Assembly (NCBI GenBank): GCA_017502265.1
Contig: JAFVVI010000016.1
Coordinates: forward strand, 1 to 48,625
DNA: 48,625 nt
Direction of reading: 5' to 3'
DNA from: Oscillospiraceae bacterium
GTDB taxonomy: Bacteria; Bacillota; Clostridia; Oscillospirales; Oscillospiraceae
Shown: in pieces, positions 7,442 to 16,175 of the stretch
Layout: each line of letters begins with the position of its first letter
Numbering within the stretch: the stretch's first letter is position 1
Notes under the pieces: generated by a model
Seen by the model: the letters and a program-made list of their open reading frames with translations, nothing else
Databases searched by the model: none
What the model was told of the DNA's origin: nothing
Made by a program: the position numbers and the translations under genes

Positions 7442-7984
7442 ATGGAATTTTTTGCACAGGCCGTGGGCATTGTGGCAATGTTCTTCTTTATATTCTCCTA
7501 TCAGCAGAAAAAAGCAAGAAGCATCATTACCTGGCAGATGATCGGCGCGATGCTGTTCACCATCAATTTCTTTTTGATGGGTGAATACTTAGGCGCGATT
7601 CTGAATTTTATCGGCTTTGTCCGTGCGGTACTGTTCCTGCAAAAGGAAAAGCTGCATACCGACAGCATCGGCTGGCTGATCGGCTTCACCGTGGCCTATC
7701 TGGGGGCATATGCGCTGACTTTTCTGGTTTTCGGCACAGAGCCGACGCTGCCCAATTTCCTTTTACAGTGCTGCCCCGTACTGGGTATGTTCTTCCAGCA
7801 TCTTGGTTTGCGCAATGAGGACACCCGCAAGATCCGCGCTTTGTGCTTAGTGGGCTCGGTTGCCTGGCTGATCTTTAACTGTGTGGTCTTTGCCCTGGGC
7901 GCGATGCTGTGCGAGACCTTCAATATTATCTCCATTCTGGTGGCATTTGCCCGGTTTGGCAGAACACCCAAAGAAACCGAATAA
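7442..7984 (+). CDS. YgjV family inner-membrane protein
   Basis: This 180-residue polytopic protein has about six membrane segments and the family hallmark opening (AVGIVAMFFFIFSYQQKKAR, with Q and K after the first helix). Members of this family (Imp-YgjV) have no established biochemical role. AGGAGG precedes the ATG. The gene ends in a strong hairpin shared with the convergent HAD gene. Confidence 0.75.
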   Translation: MEFFAQAVGIVAMFFFIFSYQQKKARSIITWQMIGAMLFTINFFLMGEYLGAILNFIGFVRAVLFLQKEKLHTDSIGWLIGFTVAYLGAYALTFLVFGTEPTLPNFLLQCCPVLGMFFQHLGLRNEDTRKIRALCLVGSVAWLIFNCVVFALGAMLCETFNIISILVAFARFGRTPKETE

Positions 7985-7986
7985 GC

Positions 7987-8022
7987 AAACCGCCTTCTGC
8001 ATTTGGCAGAAGGCGGTTTTTT
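7987..8022. terminator. Bidirectional terminator
   Basis: CCGCCTTCTGC pairs with GCAGAAGGCGG, flanked by A and T runs, between the convergent YgjV and HAD genes. Confidence 0.9.
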
Positions 8023-8671
8023 AGTGCTCCCAATTTTGGATCAATTGCAAAAGCTCGTCCATTGTATTTGCAATGGCAACTGCGCCGGCCTGTTCCATAG
8101 CTGCAACTTTTCCATACCCCCAGGAAACGCCGATTGTGGCGATTCCATGGGCGGCTGCGCCCAGCACATCAAACTCCGTATCGCCTACCATCAGAATCTG
8201 CTGAGGGCTGCCGATCTTATCCAGCAAATAGGCGATCACATCGGCCTTGTGTACCCGGCCAGAGTCAAAGGTAGCGCCGCAGATCAGCTCAAAATATTGA
8301 GAAAGTTCAAATTTGTTCAGAATCTCTACGGCGGTGGTCTCCGGCTTGGATGTGGCCACGAATAGCCGGTATCCTTGCCTTTGCAAAGTGTCCAGCAGCT
8401 CCCGGATGCCGGGGTAGGGGGTGTTTTCAAACTTTCCTACCACCAGATACCGGCTGCGGAATACATCGATGGCCTCCTGGGTTTTGTCTTCCGGAACGCC
8501 GAACTGTACAAAGGTCCTGTCCAGAGGCGGCCCTACAAAGACACCCATTTCCTCCCGGCTGGGAACGGGCAGACCGAAATGCTCCAGCGCCAATGTGGCG
8601 CAGTTGATAATACCCTCGCCGGAATCGGTGAGTGTACCGTCCAGGTCGAAGAAAATCGCCTTAGATACCAT
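8021..8671 (-). CDS. HAD hydrolase, phosphoglycolate-phosphatase-like
   Basis: This protein has 216 residues when started at 8671, where AGGAGG lies 7 bases upstream. HAD motif I is FFDLDGTLTDS (nucleophile and acid Asp), motif II is the Thr/Ser in FVATSK, motif III is the Lys in GRVHKADV, and motif IV is MVGDTEFDVLGA. A helical cap lies between motifs I and II. The size and cap type match Gph/PpaX enzymes, which remove phosphate from phosphoglycolate or pyrophosphate-type substrates. The exact substrate is not provable. It lies 17 bases after the M14 peptidase gene and may be its operon partner. Confidence 0.88.
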   Translation of the reverse strand: MVSKAIFFDLDGTLTDSGEGIINCATLALEHFGLPVPSREEMGVFVGPPLDRTFVQFGVPEDKTQEAIDVFRSRYLVVGKFENTPYPGIRELLDTLQRQGYRLFVATSKPETTAVEILNKFELSQYFELICGATFDSGRVHKADVIAYLLDKIGSPQQILMVGDTEFDVLGAAAHGIATIGVSWGYGKVAAMEQAGAVAIANTMDELLQLIQNWEH

Positions 8672-8688
8672 TTTGCGGCCTCCTGTGT

Positions 8689-10014
8689 TTAATTTTGGGT
8701 CACCCACTTGTAAACAGTGGGAAGCATATCCCGGCAGCGGTCAAAGGTGTTGTAAATGTCCTGCTGAGGAATGGGGGTAGCGGCACTGCCGATCTCCACC
8801 GTTAACGAGGGGATTCCCAATTCCTCCATGGCCCAATCTTTGTAGCCGGCGCCGGAGGTGTTGTCGTAGGCCGTGGGCACATAGCCGGTCACACCCTGCA
8901 CAGCTTGAGCAAGACTGTAGGACAGGCGATTTACCGGCTGCTTAGTGCCGTATTGATAGTAAAGCACACTGCCGTGAGAGTGGAGACTAATGGTAGCATG
9001 GAAAGTCCGTGACAAGGTGTAATCCCGCAGAGCCCGGGCTTCAGAGGCACTGAAGGGCGTTTCGCCCCGGTATTTTTGCGCGGACTGCTCGTCCCGCTCG
9101 TTAGAGACATCCCAGCCTGCCATAAAATTGCGATTGATATCCTCGCCACAGGCATTGGCTTTCCATTGGGTGGCATACTCGGTGGTGCTGGAATTGGTAT
9201 GTCCGAAATCCAGATCCAACTCATAGACCTGAATCTGTCGCTCTTCCAGCTTGCCGCTCTGGGAAATAAACACGCCGTCGGGGTTAGACATAGGAATGAT
9301 GTGGTAGCACACATCGGAAGGGAGCGCGCCCTGCTTCAAAATAGAATCCATCATAGCCATAGCAATCCACGCAGTGAAATGCTCCCGTCCGTGGATGGCG
9401 GCCTGCACCAGAATATGGTATTTTGCATCGGTATTTCCTACAATCATCACAGGAATATCCCGCATCAGTTCTGATTTGCCAATGGTGGAAAGGGAAATCA
9501 AATCGGGATACAGTGCCTGCAGCTTGCCCATATCCGCATACATCTGATCGTAGGTGTACTTGGTGGTTGGGGTGAGGACCTTAAGATGTTTGGCAAAATA
9601 ATCTGATTCAGCAGGCTGAAGACAGTTGGAATAGACATATCCCACTTTCCCGTCCCAGACCACACGGGCGAATCTGCCCTCCCAATTTACAAGGCCGATT
9701 GTGGCCCCTCGGGGAATCGTAGCAAAGGCTTCTGTGCTTTCGGTGGACGGGAACAGACTGATATATTCGTTGCAAATAGGATTCCAGAAGCTGACCGGCT
9801 GGGGAAGTGGCTGTACAGGCGTTGTGGATTCCTCCGTGTCTGCGCTGTCGGTGGCGGATGTGCCATTCTCGGTTGCTTCCGTCGTGTTTTCTGTGACACT
9901 GATTTGCGCTTCCTCAGAGGAGGAAACGGTGGTGCCTGCGCGATCGACGGCTGTTTGGTTACAGCCGGTCAAAAGTAGACATACCAGCAATAAAGATACG
10001 ATCTTTTTCGTCAT
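8689..10014 (-). CDS. Lipoprotein M14 zinc carboxypeptidase with SH3b domain
   Basis: This 441-residue protein starts at 10014, where GGAG lies 6 bases upstream. A longer open frame continues upstream through tRNA-Ser and is not real. A lipoprotein signal (SLLLVCLLLTGC, Cys18) is followed by a Ser/Thr/Glu-rich linker, a bacterial SH3-like wall-binding domain (about residues 80-150, IPRGATIGLVNWEGRFARVVWDGKVGYVYSN) and an M14 peptidase. Zinc and catalytic residues appear in IHGREH (HxxE), DINRNF, SLHSHG and LTVEIGS (the general-base Glu). It probably trims cell-wall peptides, like gamma-D-glutamyl-meso-diaminopimelate peptidases. It acts outside the membrane. Confidence 0.88.
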   Translation of the reverse strand: MTKKIVSLLLVCLLLTGCNQTAVDRAGTTVSSSEEAQISVTENTTEATENGTSATDSADTEESTTPVQPLPQPVSFWNPICNEYISLFPSTESTEAFATIPRGATIGLVNWEGRFARVVWDGKVGYVYSNCLQPAESDYFAKHLKVLTPTTKYTYDQMYADMGKLQALYPDLISLSTIGKSELMRDIPVMIVGNTDAKYHILVQAAIHGREHFTAWIAMAMMDSILKQGALPSDVCYHIIPMSNPDGVFISQSGKLEERQIQVYELDLDFGHTNSSTTEYATQWKANACGEDINRNFMAGWDVSNERDEQSAQKYRGETPFSASEARALRDYTLSRTFHATISLHSHGSVLYYQYGTKQPVNRLSYSLAQAVQGVTGYVPTAYDNTSGAGYKDWAMEELGIPSLTVEIGSAATPIPQQDIYNTFDRCRDMLPTVYKWVTQN

Positions 10015-10075
10015 AAAATACTCCATAATGCTATAATGCGACCATTTTATCACAAAAACCCCGGAATTACAACAC

Positions 10076-10115
10076 AAAAAAGGAACACCACTCTGTGAAT
10101 GGTGTTCCTTTTTTT
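10076..10115 (-). terminator. Terminator after the displaced tRNA-Ser 3' copy
   Basis: Read on the minus strand, AAGGAACACCA pairs with TGGTGTTCCTT and a T run follows. It lies directly after the second tRNA-Ser 3' end and is probably the original tRNA terminator. Confidence 0.85.
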
Positions 10116-10135
10116 GGCGGAGAGTTAGGGATTCG
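10115..10135 (-). repeat. Displaced 21-nt copy of the tRNA-Ser 3' end
   Basis: CGAATCCCTAACTCTCCGCCA on the minus strand is identical to the last 21 bases of tRNA-Ser (copy at 10274-10294). The shared sequence continues into the A run of the terminator. It is a direct repeat 159 bp from the intact tRNA end and resembles an att-site duplication. Confidence 0.85.
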
Positions 10136-10237
10136 TTTGCATTTTTGCCGTTGGCAAAAATAAAGGATCGGCCCCATCCAGCTGGTGCCGGCAACGCTCG
10201 TCCGCGTTGCATTTGGTTGTTCGAATCCCAACAATAT
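10136..10237 (-). other. Short GC-rich segment between tRNA-Ser 3' repeats
   Basis: This roughly 100-bp non-coding segment lies between the terminator of tRNA-Ser and the displaced 3' copy. It holds an inverted copy of the tRNA T-arm (TTCGAATCCC at 10220-10229 on the plus strand), a hairpin GCAACGC/GCGTTGC (10191-10210) and a hairpin ATTTTTGCC/GGCAAAAAT (10141-10161). No gene is visible. It has the look of a small inserted or foldback element. Confidence 0.6.
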
Positions 10238-10273
10238 AAAAAAGAATACCACCCTGTGGGTGGTATTCTTTTT
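10238..10273 (-). terminator. Terminator of tRNA-Ser
   Basis: AAAGAATACCACCC pairs with GGGTGGTATTCTTT, directly after the tRNA-Ser CCA on the minus strand, followed by a T run. Confidence 0.9.
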
Positions 10274-10362
10274 TGGCGGAGAGTTAGGGATTCGAACCCT
10301 AGGTTCCTTTCGGAATCACTAGTTTTCAAGACTAGCTCCTTAAACCGCTCGGACAACTCTCC
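10274..10362 (-). tRNA. tRNA-Ser (anticodon TGA)
   Basis: The acceptor stem GGAGAGT/ACTCTCC carries an encoded GCCA end. The anticodon stem CTAGT/ACTAG holds loop CTTGAAA, giving TGA. The long variable arm is typical of tRNA-Ser. A displaced copy of its 3' end lies downstream. Confidence 0.97.
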
Positions 10363-10373
10363 CTGTCTTGCCA

Positions 10374-10402
10374 ATGATACCATTGTAATGCCTAAAAGTC
10401 AA
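10374..10402 (-). promoter_or_regulatory. Promoter of tRNA-Ser
   Basis: On the minus strand, TTGACT (10402-10397), a 17-base spacer, and TATCAT (10379-10374), 12 bases before the tRNA. Confidence 0.75.
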
Positions 10403-10408
10403 GGAGAA

Positions 10409-10873
10409 CTATCTGGGGCGGCCCATATGAAACAGAATAAATCCCAGTATCATACCCAAGAGGTTTAAGATTAGATCGTCGATATCAAATCGCCCCAAAA
10501 GGGTGAACAGCTGTAGGATCTCCACAAGGAAAATGACCCCTGCGCAAAAGGCAAAGAATCGGAAGAAATTCTGTAGCCATACCCACAGTCTGGGCAGCAG
10601 CCACCCGGCAGGGATAAACAGGACCACATTCCCGGAAAGATTCAAAAAGCAATGGGCGCGCATATACCGGTCAGCAGAGTGCTCCAGTACGCGCAGGTAA
10701 TTTTTTACGGTGTAAAAAGGAACAAGGTTGGTGTTCTGCCGTAAAATCACCTTGTAGGGCAGATCTAAATTCCGACTGTCTGACCGGCCGAACAGCAGCC
10801 AAAGCATCACCGCGCAGTACAAAAGAAACAGAAACCGCCAAAATGGGGTGGTGTTCACTTTGCTTTTGACCAT
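10409..10873 (-). CDS. VanZ family membrane protein
   Basis: This 154-residue protein has four hydrophobic segments and the VanZ pattern: an early N-terminal helix (FLFLLYCAVMLWLLF), NLVPF, NLSGNVVLFIPAGWLLP and a late IDDLILNLLGMILGF. VanZ-like proteins occur widely in Firmicutes. VanZ itself gives low-level teicoplanin resistance, but most relatives, including lone chromosomal ones such as this, have no known role. Its ATG lies 2 bases after the ygiQ stop, with the ribosome site inside the end of ygiQ, so it is translated from the same message. Confidence 0.85.
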   Translation of the reverse strand: MVKSKVNTTPFWRFLFLLYCAVMLWLLFGRSDSRNLDLPYKVILRQNTNLVPFYTVKNYLRVLEHSADRYMRAHCFLNLSGNVVLFIPAGWLLPRLWVWLQNFFRFFAFCAGVIFLVEILQLFTLLGRFDIDDLILNLLGMILGFILFHMGRPR

Positions 10874-10875
10874 AT

Positions 10876-12744
10876 TTACCTCCCGCGTTTTTTGGGAGGG
10901 GCCGATTTTTTCTTAGGCGGCATTTTGGGAGGAGGCGTACGCGGCCCTGCCTTGGGCGGTACGGCTCGGATCAGGCACTTAGGTCCGGAGCCAATCAAAT
11001 CCTCTCTGTGGGCCTTCAGTAACGCCTCGCGGACCAAATAGTAGTTCTTGGGGTTGCGATATTGGATCAGCGCCCGCTGCATAGCTTTTTCGTGGGGATC
11101 TGTGGGCACATAGACCTTTTCCATAGTCCGGGGATCAAGGCCGGTGTAGTACATTACGGAGGACAATGTAGAGGGGGTGGGATAGAAATCCTGTACCTGC
11201 TCCGGGTTGTAGCCCATATCCCGTATATACTCGGCCAGCTCCACCGCTTCTTTCATAGTTGAGCCTGGGTGGCTGGACATTAAGTAGGGCACCAGAAACT
11301 GATTCATTCCGTACTGCTTGTTCAGGGCATAATACTTATCCACAAAGCGATTGTATACCGCGTTTCGCGGCTTGCCCATCCGGTCCAGCACCGCATCGGA
11401 AACATGCTCCGGCGCAACCTTTAACTGGCCGGAGATGTGAAATTGCACCATCTCCTTGAAGAAGGTATCTTTCTTGTCTGCCAGCAGATAGTCAAAGCGG
11501 ATGCCGCTGCGGACAAAGACCTTTTTCACGCCGGGAATTTTCCGTAATTTTCGCAGCAGCGCCACATAATCGGAATGGTCCGCCCGCATATTCTTGCAGG
11601 GGGTGGGGTACAGGCACTGCCGGCCACCGCAAGCGCCCTTGGTCAGCTGCTTTTCGCAGGCCGGGTGGCGGAAATTGGCGGTAGGGCCGCCTACATCGTG
11701 AATATAGCCCTTAAAATCCTTGTCTTTAACCATCAGCTCCGCTTCTGTCAGAATGGATTCGTGGCTGCGGGTCTGAATGATGCGGCCTTGGTGGAAGGTC
11801 AGGGCGCAGAAAGAGCAGGCACCGAAACAACCCCGGTTGCTGACCAGGCTGAATTTGACTTCCTCAATGGCCGGCACGCCGCCTGCCTTTTCATAGCTGG
11901 GATGATAGGTGCGGCAGTAGGGCAGGGCGTAAACGGCATCCATTTCCTCAGTGGTCAGCGGCTTCTGGGGCGGATTTTGCACCACATAGCCCTTGCCGTA
12001 AGGCTCGGCAAGTCTTTTGGCGGTAAAGGGGTCACAGTTGCCGTACTGCGTGCGGAAGCTTTCAGCATATTCCCGCTTGTTGGCTTTCAGCTTTTCGTAG
12101 GATGGTAAAATGATGGTGGGCAGGCTGTCGTCCAGCGCCTCCGTCTTAAACACTGTGCCGTCAATATAAGTGATGTCCTTCACATCCATACCGGAATTCA
12201 GCGCGTCGGCGATCTCCACGATGCTCTTTTCGCCCATGCCGTACATCAGAAGATCCGCCTGGGAATCCAGCAAAATGGAGCGCTTCAGACTTTCTGACCA
12301 GTAGTCATAGTGGGCCAGCCGCCGCAGGCTTGCCTCAATGCCACCGATGAGAATGGGCACATCTTTATAGGTCTGACGGATGAGATTGCAGTAGACTACG
12401 GTGGCATAATCCGGCCGCTTGCCCATGACGCCGCCGGGGGTAAAGGCGTCATTTTTTCGCTTGTGCTTGGTGACGGAATAGTGATTCACCATGGAATCCA
12501 TATTGCCGCCGGATACCAGAAAGCCCAGACGGGGTCTGCCCAGAGCGTCAATAGACTTGGGATTTTTCCAATCCGGCTGGGAGATGATACCCACAGAATA
12601 TCCGGCATTTTCCAGCACCCGGCTGATGATGGCGTGACCAAAGGAGGGGTGGTCCACATAGGCATCGGCGATGATGTATACAAAATCGCACTGGGCCCAG
12701 CCCCGCGCGGCCATATCCTTTTTGGAAATTGGCAGAAAATCCAT
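10876..12744 (-). CDS. YgiQ family radical SAM protein
   Basis: This 622-residue protein has an N-terminal domain ([14 protein letters not shown]) typical of YgiQ, a radical-SAM core whose cluster motif reads [12 protein letters not shown] (Cx3Cx2C) near residue 315, and a C-terminal DUF3362-type region ending in a Lys/Pro-rich basic tail. The family is large and uncharacterised. Its members bind a [4Fe-4S] cluster and S-adenosylmethionine and probably modify RNA or a cofactor. GGGAGG precedes the ATG. It heads a two-gene operon with the VanZ-like gene. Confidence 0.92.
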   Translation of the reverse strand: MDFLPISKKDMAARGWAQCDFVYIIADAYVDHPSFGHAIISRVLENAGYSVGIISQPDWKNPKSIDALGRPRLGFLVSGGNMDSMVNHYSVTKHKRKNDAFTPGGVMGKRPDYATVVYCNLIRQTYKDVPILIGGIEASLRRLAHYDYWSESLKRSILLDSQADLLMYGMGEKSIVEIADALNSGMDVKDITYIDGTVFKTEALDDSLPTIILPSYEKLKANKREYAESFRTQYGNCDPFTAKRLAEPYGKGYVVQNPPQKPLTTEEMDAVYALPYCRTYHPSYEKAGGVPAIEEVKFSLVSNRGCFGACSFCALTFHQGRIIQTRSHESILTEAELMVKDKDFKGYIHDVGGPTANFRHPACEKQLTKGACGGRQCLYPTPCKNMRADHSDYVALLRKLRKIPGVKKVFVRSGIRFDYLLADKKDTFFKEMVQFHISGQLKVAPEHVSDAVLDRMGKPRNAVYNRFVDKYYALNKQYGMNQFLVPYLMSSHPGSTMKEAVELAEYIRDMGYNPEQVQDFYPTPSTLSSVMYYTGLDPRTMEKVYVPTDPHEKAMQRALIQYRNPKNYYLVREALLKAHREDLIGSGPKCLIRAVPPKAGPRTPPPKMPPKKKSAPPKKRGR

Positions 12745-12814
12745 AGCAGCCTCCCATAGTAATTTTCTTTAGTATAGCATCTTTTGTATCAAAAAGAAAG
12801 TGAGAAAAATAAAC

Positions 12815-12850
12815 TTTATGCCCCCGGCTTGAGGCCGGGGGCATTGGTTT
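12815..12850 (-). terminator. Terminator of the hydro-lyase operon
   Basis: TGCCCCCGGC pairs with GCCGGGGGCA around a short loop (12819-12843). On the minus strand it is followed by a T-rich stretch. Confidence 0.8.
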
Positions 12851-12890
12851 TTGTACAGCAGGTACTTGTCCAGTGGGTTTTGGTACGCTA

Positions 12891-13208
12891 TTAAATTTCG
12901 AATTCGAAGCTTACCAGCGGGCCGTGCTGCTGAGCGCCGTACACATCCCGTTCGCCCAAAGCGCCGGAGGGCAGGGGACGGACGATGGTGGCCTTGATTG
13001 CATTGGCGTTGGGGAAGTAGACGATGCTGATGACATCCTCTTCGGGAATCTGATACAGCTCGGCGATGGCCTTGACGTTGATCACGTTCTTTTCCCGCAT
13101 CTTCTCAAACATTTCCGTTTCCTTCAACAGAATATCCAGGGTCAATTCAAAAGGACCTGCATTCTTGGAACGAATGACTTTGGCGACTTCCTTCAGTGCA
13201 ATTTTCAC
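12891..13208 (-). CDS. DUF4387 family protein
   Basis: This 105-residue protein begins at a GTG that overlaps the AtuA-like stop (GTGA), with GAGGTAAAGCC as ribosome site. Recognisable family features are the opening LKEVAKVIRSKNAGPFELTLDI and YFPNANAIKATIVRPLPSGALGERDVYGAQQ. DUF4387 proteins are nearly always beside or fused to AtuA-like (DUF1446) proteins, as here, which suggests a two-part enzyme or complex. The reaction is not established. It is the last gene of a four-gene operon. Confidence 0.85.
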   Translation of the reverse strand: MKIALKEVAKVIRSKNAGPFELTLDILLKETEMFEKMREKNVINVKAIAELYQIPEEDVISIVYFPNANAIKATIVRPLPSGALGERDVYGAQQHGPLVSFEFEI

Positions 13209-14566
13209 GGCTTTACCTCCTCATAAACAGGTCTGAACAGCTTGGTGGGATCATCGGTACGCAGCAGGGCGTAGACGCTGAACACATAGATCTCGCCAAC
13301 CTTCATATCGGAGGGAGAGAAGGGGAATGCCAGGTTGCCTGCGGTGGCGATACGGCCGGGATAGCCGTAGTGCAGCAGGGTAGACCGGGCAATCGCGCAA
13401 GCTGCGGCGGAGTGTTCCTGGGTGTCTGCCACTACATCGATGACGATACCGATTTCGTGAGAGCTGATCTGGTTGAGAGGCTCCAGCTGACCCATAACAC
13501 CGTTTTTGCCGTAGACGATAAAGTCCAGATTGTACTCGAAATCGGCAGACAGGTTGTCAGCAGTGCGCTTGCGCAGATCTTCCAGAATGGCATCGACCTG
13601 GGAGATGAAGATGGGGTCGCGGTTGGCGCAGATAGACACGGTGCGGAAACCTGCACCTTTTGCGCCCTCCAGCTTGACAGAGGGAACTGCCTCCGGAATG
13701 AACTTGGAGCCGGTGACCTTGACTCTACGGTCGCTTACAGCGGTGAATACACACTCGGAAAGGTCCAGCTGGCCGCCGGGGCCGGGCAGGATGTAGGGAT
13801 TGGTCTTCTCGTACAGGGTGTGGGCGGAAACGGAGGTGGGGGTGCACTTCCGCTCAGGGTTCAGAGGCTCTATGCAGAAGTAGTCCTCACCCAGATAGCC
13901 CATAATGCAGTCAGAACCGCTGCCGGGGGTGGCGCAAATAGCGGCGCACTCCAGAATCTTACCCAGGTGCAGCGCCAATGCCTGGTCATAGCCCAGACGG
14001 ACGGCGGGAGCAGCAAAGGCAGCAGGGTCATAGCAACGGCCACAGATCACAACCTGTGCGCCGTTGTCCAGAGCTTCCATAATGGGCTCAATACCCATCT
14101 GGGCAACAATGTGGGTGCTGTCCATGATGTCCTTCTCAGTGACCACGGGCGCAGGACCCAGCTTCTCGATCTTGCCGGCATTCAGCTGCTCAATGAGTGT
14201 TTCTTTCTTGAACTCGGAGGAGATGACAGCCATCTTGAAGGACAGGCCTTCTTCCTTGGCGATCTGGCGAATGATGTCCACCTCGCGGGCTACATGCACA
14301 TCCGCACCGCTACCGCCGGCAGTGCCGACTACCAGGGGGATGTTCAACTCGCAGGCGGCCTTCAGCATCAGCTTCATGTCACGCTTCACAGCAGTGGCGT
14401 TGGTGAAGGGAATGCCGCTGCCCAGATAGTAGGGGCCGGGGTCGGTAGAACCGGCGTCGCAGGCGATCAGGTCAGGCTTCAGGGCTACGCCGGCCATGAA
14501 GGATTCCTCAGGGAAGCCGTAGCCCACGATTCCGGTGGGGGACAGGATTTTCAGTTCTTTTTTCAT
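13205..14566 (-). CDS. AtuA-like (DUF1446) family protein
   Basis: This protein has 453 residues when started at 14566, where GAGGG lies 7 bases upstream. The DUF1446 features are GSTDPGPYYLGSG near the N-terminus, VVGTAGGSGADVHVAREV, and VICGRCYDPAAFAAPAVRLG. AtuA was named from acyclic terpene use in Pseudomonas, but most homologues sit in unrelated acid-catabolic operons. Here it lies between a two-subunit fumarase-type hydro-lyase and DUF4387. A role in a hydroxy-acid or unsaturated-acid pathway is an inference from the neighbours. Confidence 0.85.
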   Translation of the reverse strand: MKKELKILSPTGIVGYGFPEESFMAGVALKPDLIACDAGSTDPGPYYLGSGIPFTNATAVKRDMKLMLKAACELNIPLVVGTAGGSGADVHVAREVDIIRQIAKEEGLSFKMAVISSEFKKETLIEQLNAGKIEKLGPAPVVTEKDIMDSTHIVAQMGIEPIMEALDNGAQVVICGRCYDPAAFAAPAVRLGYDQALALHLGKILECAAICATPGSGSDCIMGYLGEDYFCIEPLNPERKCTPTSVSAHTLYEKTNPYILPGPGGQLDLSECVFTAVSDRRVKVTGSKFIPEAVPSVKLEGAKGAGFRTVSICANRDPIFISQVDAILEDLRKRTADNLSADFEYNLDFIVYGKNGVMGQLEPLNQISSHEIGIVIDVVADTQEHSAAACAIARSTLLHYGYPGRIATAGNLAFPFSPSDMKVGEIYVFSVYALLRTDDPTKLFRPVYEEVKP

Positions 14567-14576
14567 AGCACTACCC

Positions 14577-15200
14577 TCAATACAGTTTGGTATATTCGAA
14601 GTCGGGGCCGATGCCCAGCTTGGCCAAGGCCTTTTCACGCTGCTCATCTACCTCGTGCTCGTGGTTCTTGTACAGGTTGTTACCGTAGCAGTCGATATCC
14701 ACCACGAAGGGGCCCAGCTTGTCCACGGTCATGCTCCAGGTGGCCTCAATGGTACCCAGCTCATTGAACAGTTCCACATTGGTGATGTTGATGTTTTGCA
14801 CCCAGGAGTTGGGGCTGACACACTGGGGAGACACATGGACGCACTTTTTCTTCTGCATCATAGCCATGGTTTCCTCACCCATGGTGGTCTTGCCGATGAT
14901 CATACGCAGACCCCACTCGTCCACCGCGCGGGCGCCCCACTTCTCAAAGCGGATGCTGGAGGTGGGCATAAAGGAGACCAGCTTGAACTTATCGTCTTCC
15001 CGCAGAACGATGGGTCCAACGTGGATCAGCAGGTTTCTTTCCTTACCTGCTTCCGGTAGGGGATGGTTTTCGTCCAGCACCCAGCGGTGCAGACGGGAAC
15101 GGCAGGTGAATGCATCACCGGTGATGTAAACCACATCGCCGATCTTCAGCTGGGTTACATCCTCTTCTGTGAGGGGTGTTTTCAGATAATATGTAGCCAT
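14577..15200 (-). CDS. Class I fumarase/tartrate dehydratase-type hydro-lyase, beta subunit
   Basis: This 207-residue protein matches the C-terminal domain (Fumerase_C) of Fe-S hydro-lyases, with VYITGDAFTCRSRLHRW, HVGPIV, MIIGKTTMG and WVQNINITNVELFNELG. It supplies substrate-binding residues (the TSxR and GKG-like loops) to the cluster-bearing alpha subunit. Two-subunit forms include L-tartrate dehydratase, fumarase and mesaconate (2-methylfumarate) hydratase. Which one this is cannot be read from sequence. It overlaps the ribosome-site region of the next gene and lies 5 bases after the alpha gene. Confidence 0.88.
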   Translation of the reverse strand: MATYYLKTPLTEEDVTQLKIGDVVYITGDAFTCRSRLHRWVLDENHPLPEAGKERNLLIHVGPIVLREDDKFKLVSFMPTSSIRFEKWGARAVDEWGLRMIIGKTTMGEETMAMMQKKKCVHVSPQCVSPNSWVQNINITNVELFNELGTIEATWSMTVDKLGPFVVDIDCYGNNLYKNHEHEVDEQREKALAKLGIGPDFEYTKLY

Positions 15201-15205
15201 TTTTG

Positions 15206-16123
15206 TTATCTCCCTTCAAACCAGTCGGGGCTTTCCATCTCTTCCACAGTGCCGTCAGCCAGCACACGGAAGCTGCCGCGGCGGGCAACCATACAGTTGC
15301 TGCTGATGGCCACGCAGATACCCGCAATATGGGTGTGGGCATATTCCACATTGACACCCAGCACAGAAGTATCGCCGCCGATGCCCATAATACCAACACC
15401 CAGGCTGTTCAGCGCCTCGTACAGATCCTCTTCGATCTGACGGAAGGGCGCATCGGGATGGTGGGAACCGATGGTACGCAGACAGGCTGCTTCCTTGGCA
15501 AGGTTCGCTGCGATATTGGCTGTGCCGCCGATGCCGATACCCAATACATTGGGGGGGCAGATACCGCCGGAACGGGTGGCTTCCACGAAGGAGTCAATAA
15601 CGAACTTCTCAATGCCCTTAATGCCGTCGGCAAAGGCAACTACCCGGTGACGGGTACCGCCGAAGCATTCGCTGCCGCCGCCCTTGGCAACATAGGTGAC
15701 CTCCAGGTCAGCGCCGGGGACAAACTGGTATGTGAAGTTGGGCACATTGCTGCCGATGTTGTCTCCGGGGTCGGCGCCGGTCAGGGGGTGCTTCATGGTG
15801 GCGCGCAGGAAGCCTTCCTTGGTGGCGCGACGCACTGCGTTGCGGGTTGCCTCTTCCAGAGCCATCATGCCGCCTTCCAGCTGACATTCGTTGCCGATCT
15901 TGAAATAGAAGATGGGCCAACCGGTGTCAGGGCAGGCAGGGTTTTTCAGCTTTGCGGAAAGGTTGATGCTTTCCAGAGTCTTTTCCAGACCCTCTTTGGC
16001 TGCCGGACGGCTTTCTTTTCCAATGGCCTTCTCAAAGGCTGCCCGCACATCGGGAGCGATGGTGGTAGCGCCTTTGCAAATAGCCTGGAAAATTGCGTTT
16101 TCATAGATTTCTTTTTTTATCAA
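15206..16123 (-). CDS. Class I fumarase/tartrate dehydratase-type hydro-lyase, alpha subunit
   Basis: This 305-residue [4Fe-4S] subunit starts at a TTG (16123) that has the perfect site AAGGAGGG 7 bases upstream; the upstream ATG in frame has none. Three likely cluster cysteines lie in NPACPDTG, GGICPPNVLG and SSNCMVARRGS. GSNVPNF and GGGSECFGG are also typical of the family. With the beta subunit it should add or remove water at a dicarboxylic acid such as tartrate, fumarate/malate or mesaconate/citramalate. It heads the operon and is divergent from the AraC-type regulator. Confidence 0.88.
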   Translation of the reverse strand: MIKKEIYENAIFQAICKGATTIAPDVRAAFEKAIGKESRPAAKEGLEKTLESINLSAKLKNPACPDTGWPIFYFKIGNECQLEGGMMALEEATRNAVRRATKEGFLRATMKHPLTGADPGDNIGSNVPNFTYQFVPGADLEVTYVAKGGGSECFGGTRHRVVAFADGIKGIEKFVIDSFVEATRSGGICPPNVLGIGIGGTANIAANLAKEAACLRTIGSHHPDAPFRQIEEDLYEALNSLGVGIMGIGGDTSVLGVNVEYAHTHIAGICVAISSNCMVARRGSFRVLADGTVEEMESPDWFEGR

Positions 16124-16175
16124 GGTAAATCCCTCCTTTTCTGCTTTCATTGTACAAAAATACCTGCGAAAAGTG

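Noticed and set aside
10015-10383. A long N-terminal extension of the M14 peptidase reading frame
   Set aside because: It runs through the displaced tRNA fragment, the terminators and tRNA-Ser itself, and has no ribosome site. The start at 10014 has GGAG and a lipoprotein signal.
13196-14767. A 523-codon open frame on the plus strand
   Set aside because: It is antisense to the AtuA-like gene, has no ribosome site and codes a low-complexity Gly/Ala/His-rich product. GC-rich codon use on the other strand explains it.
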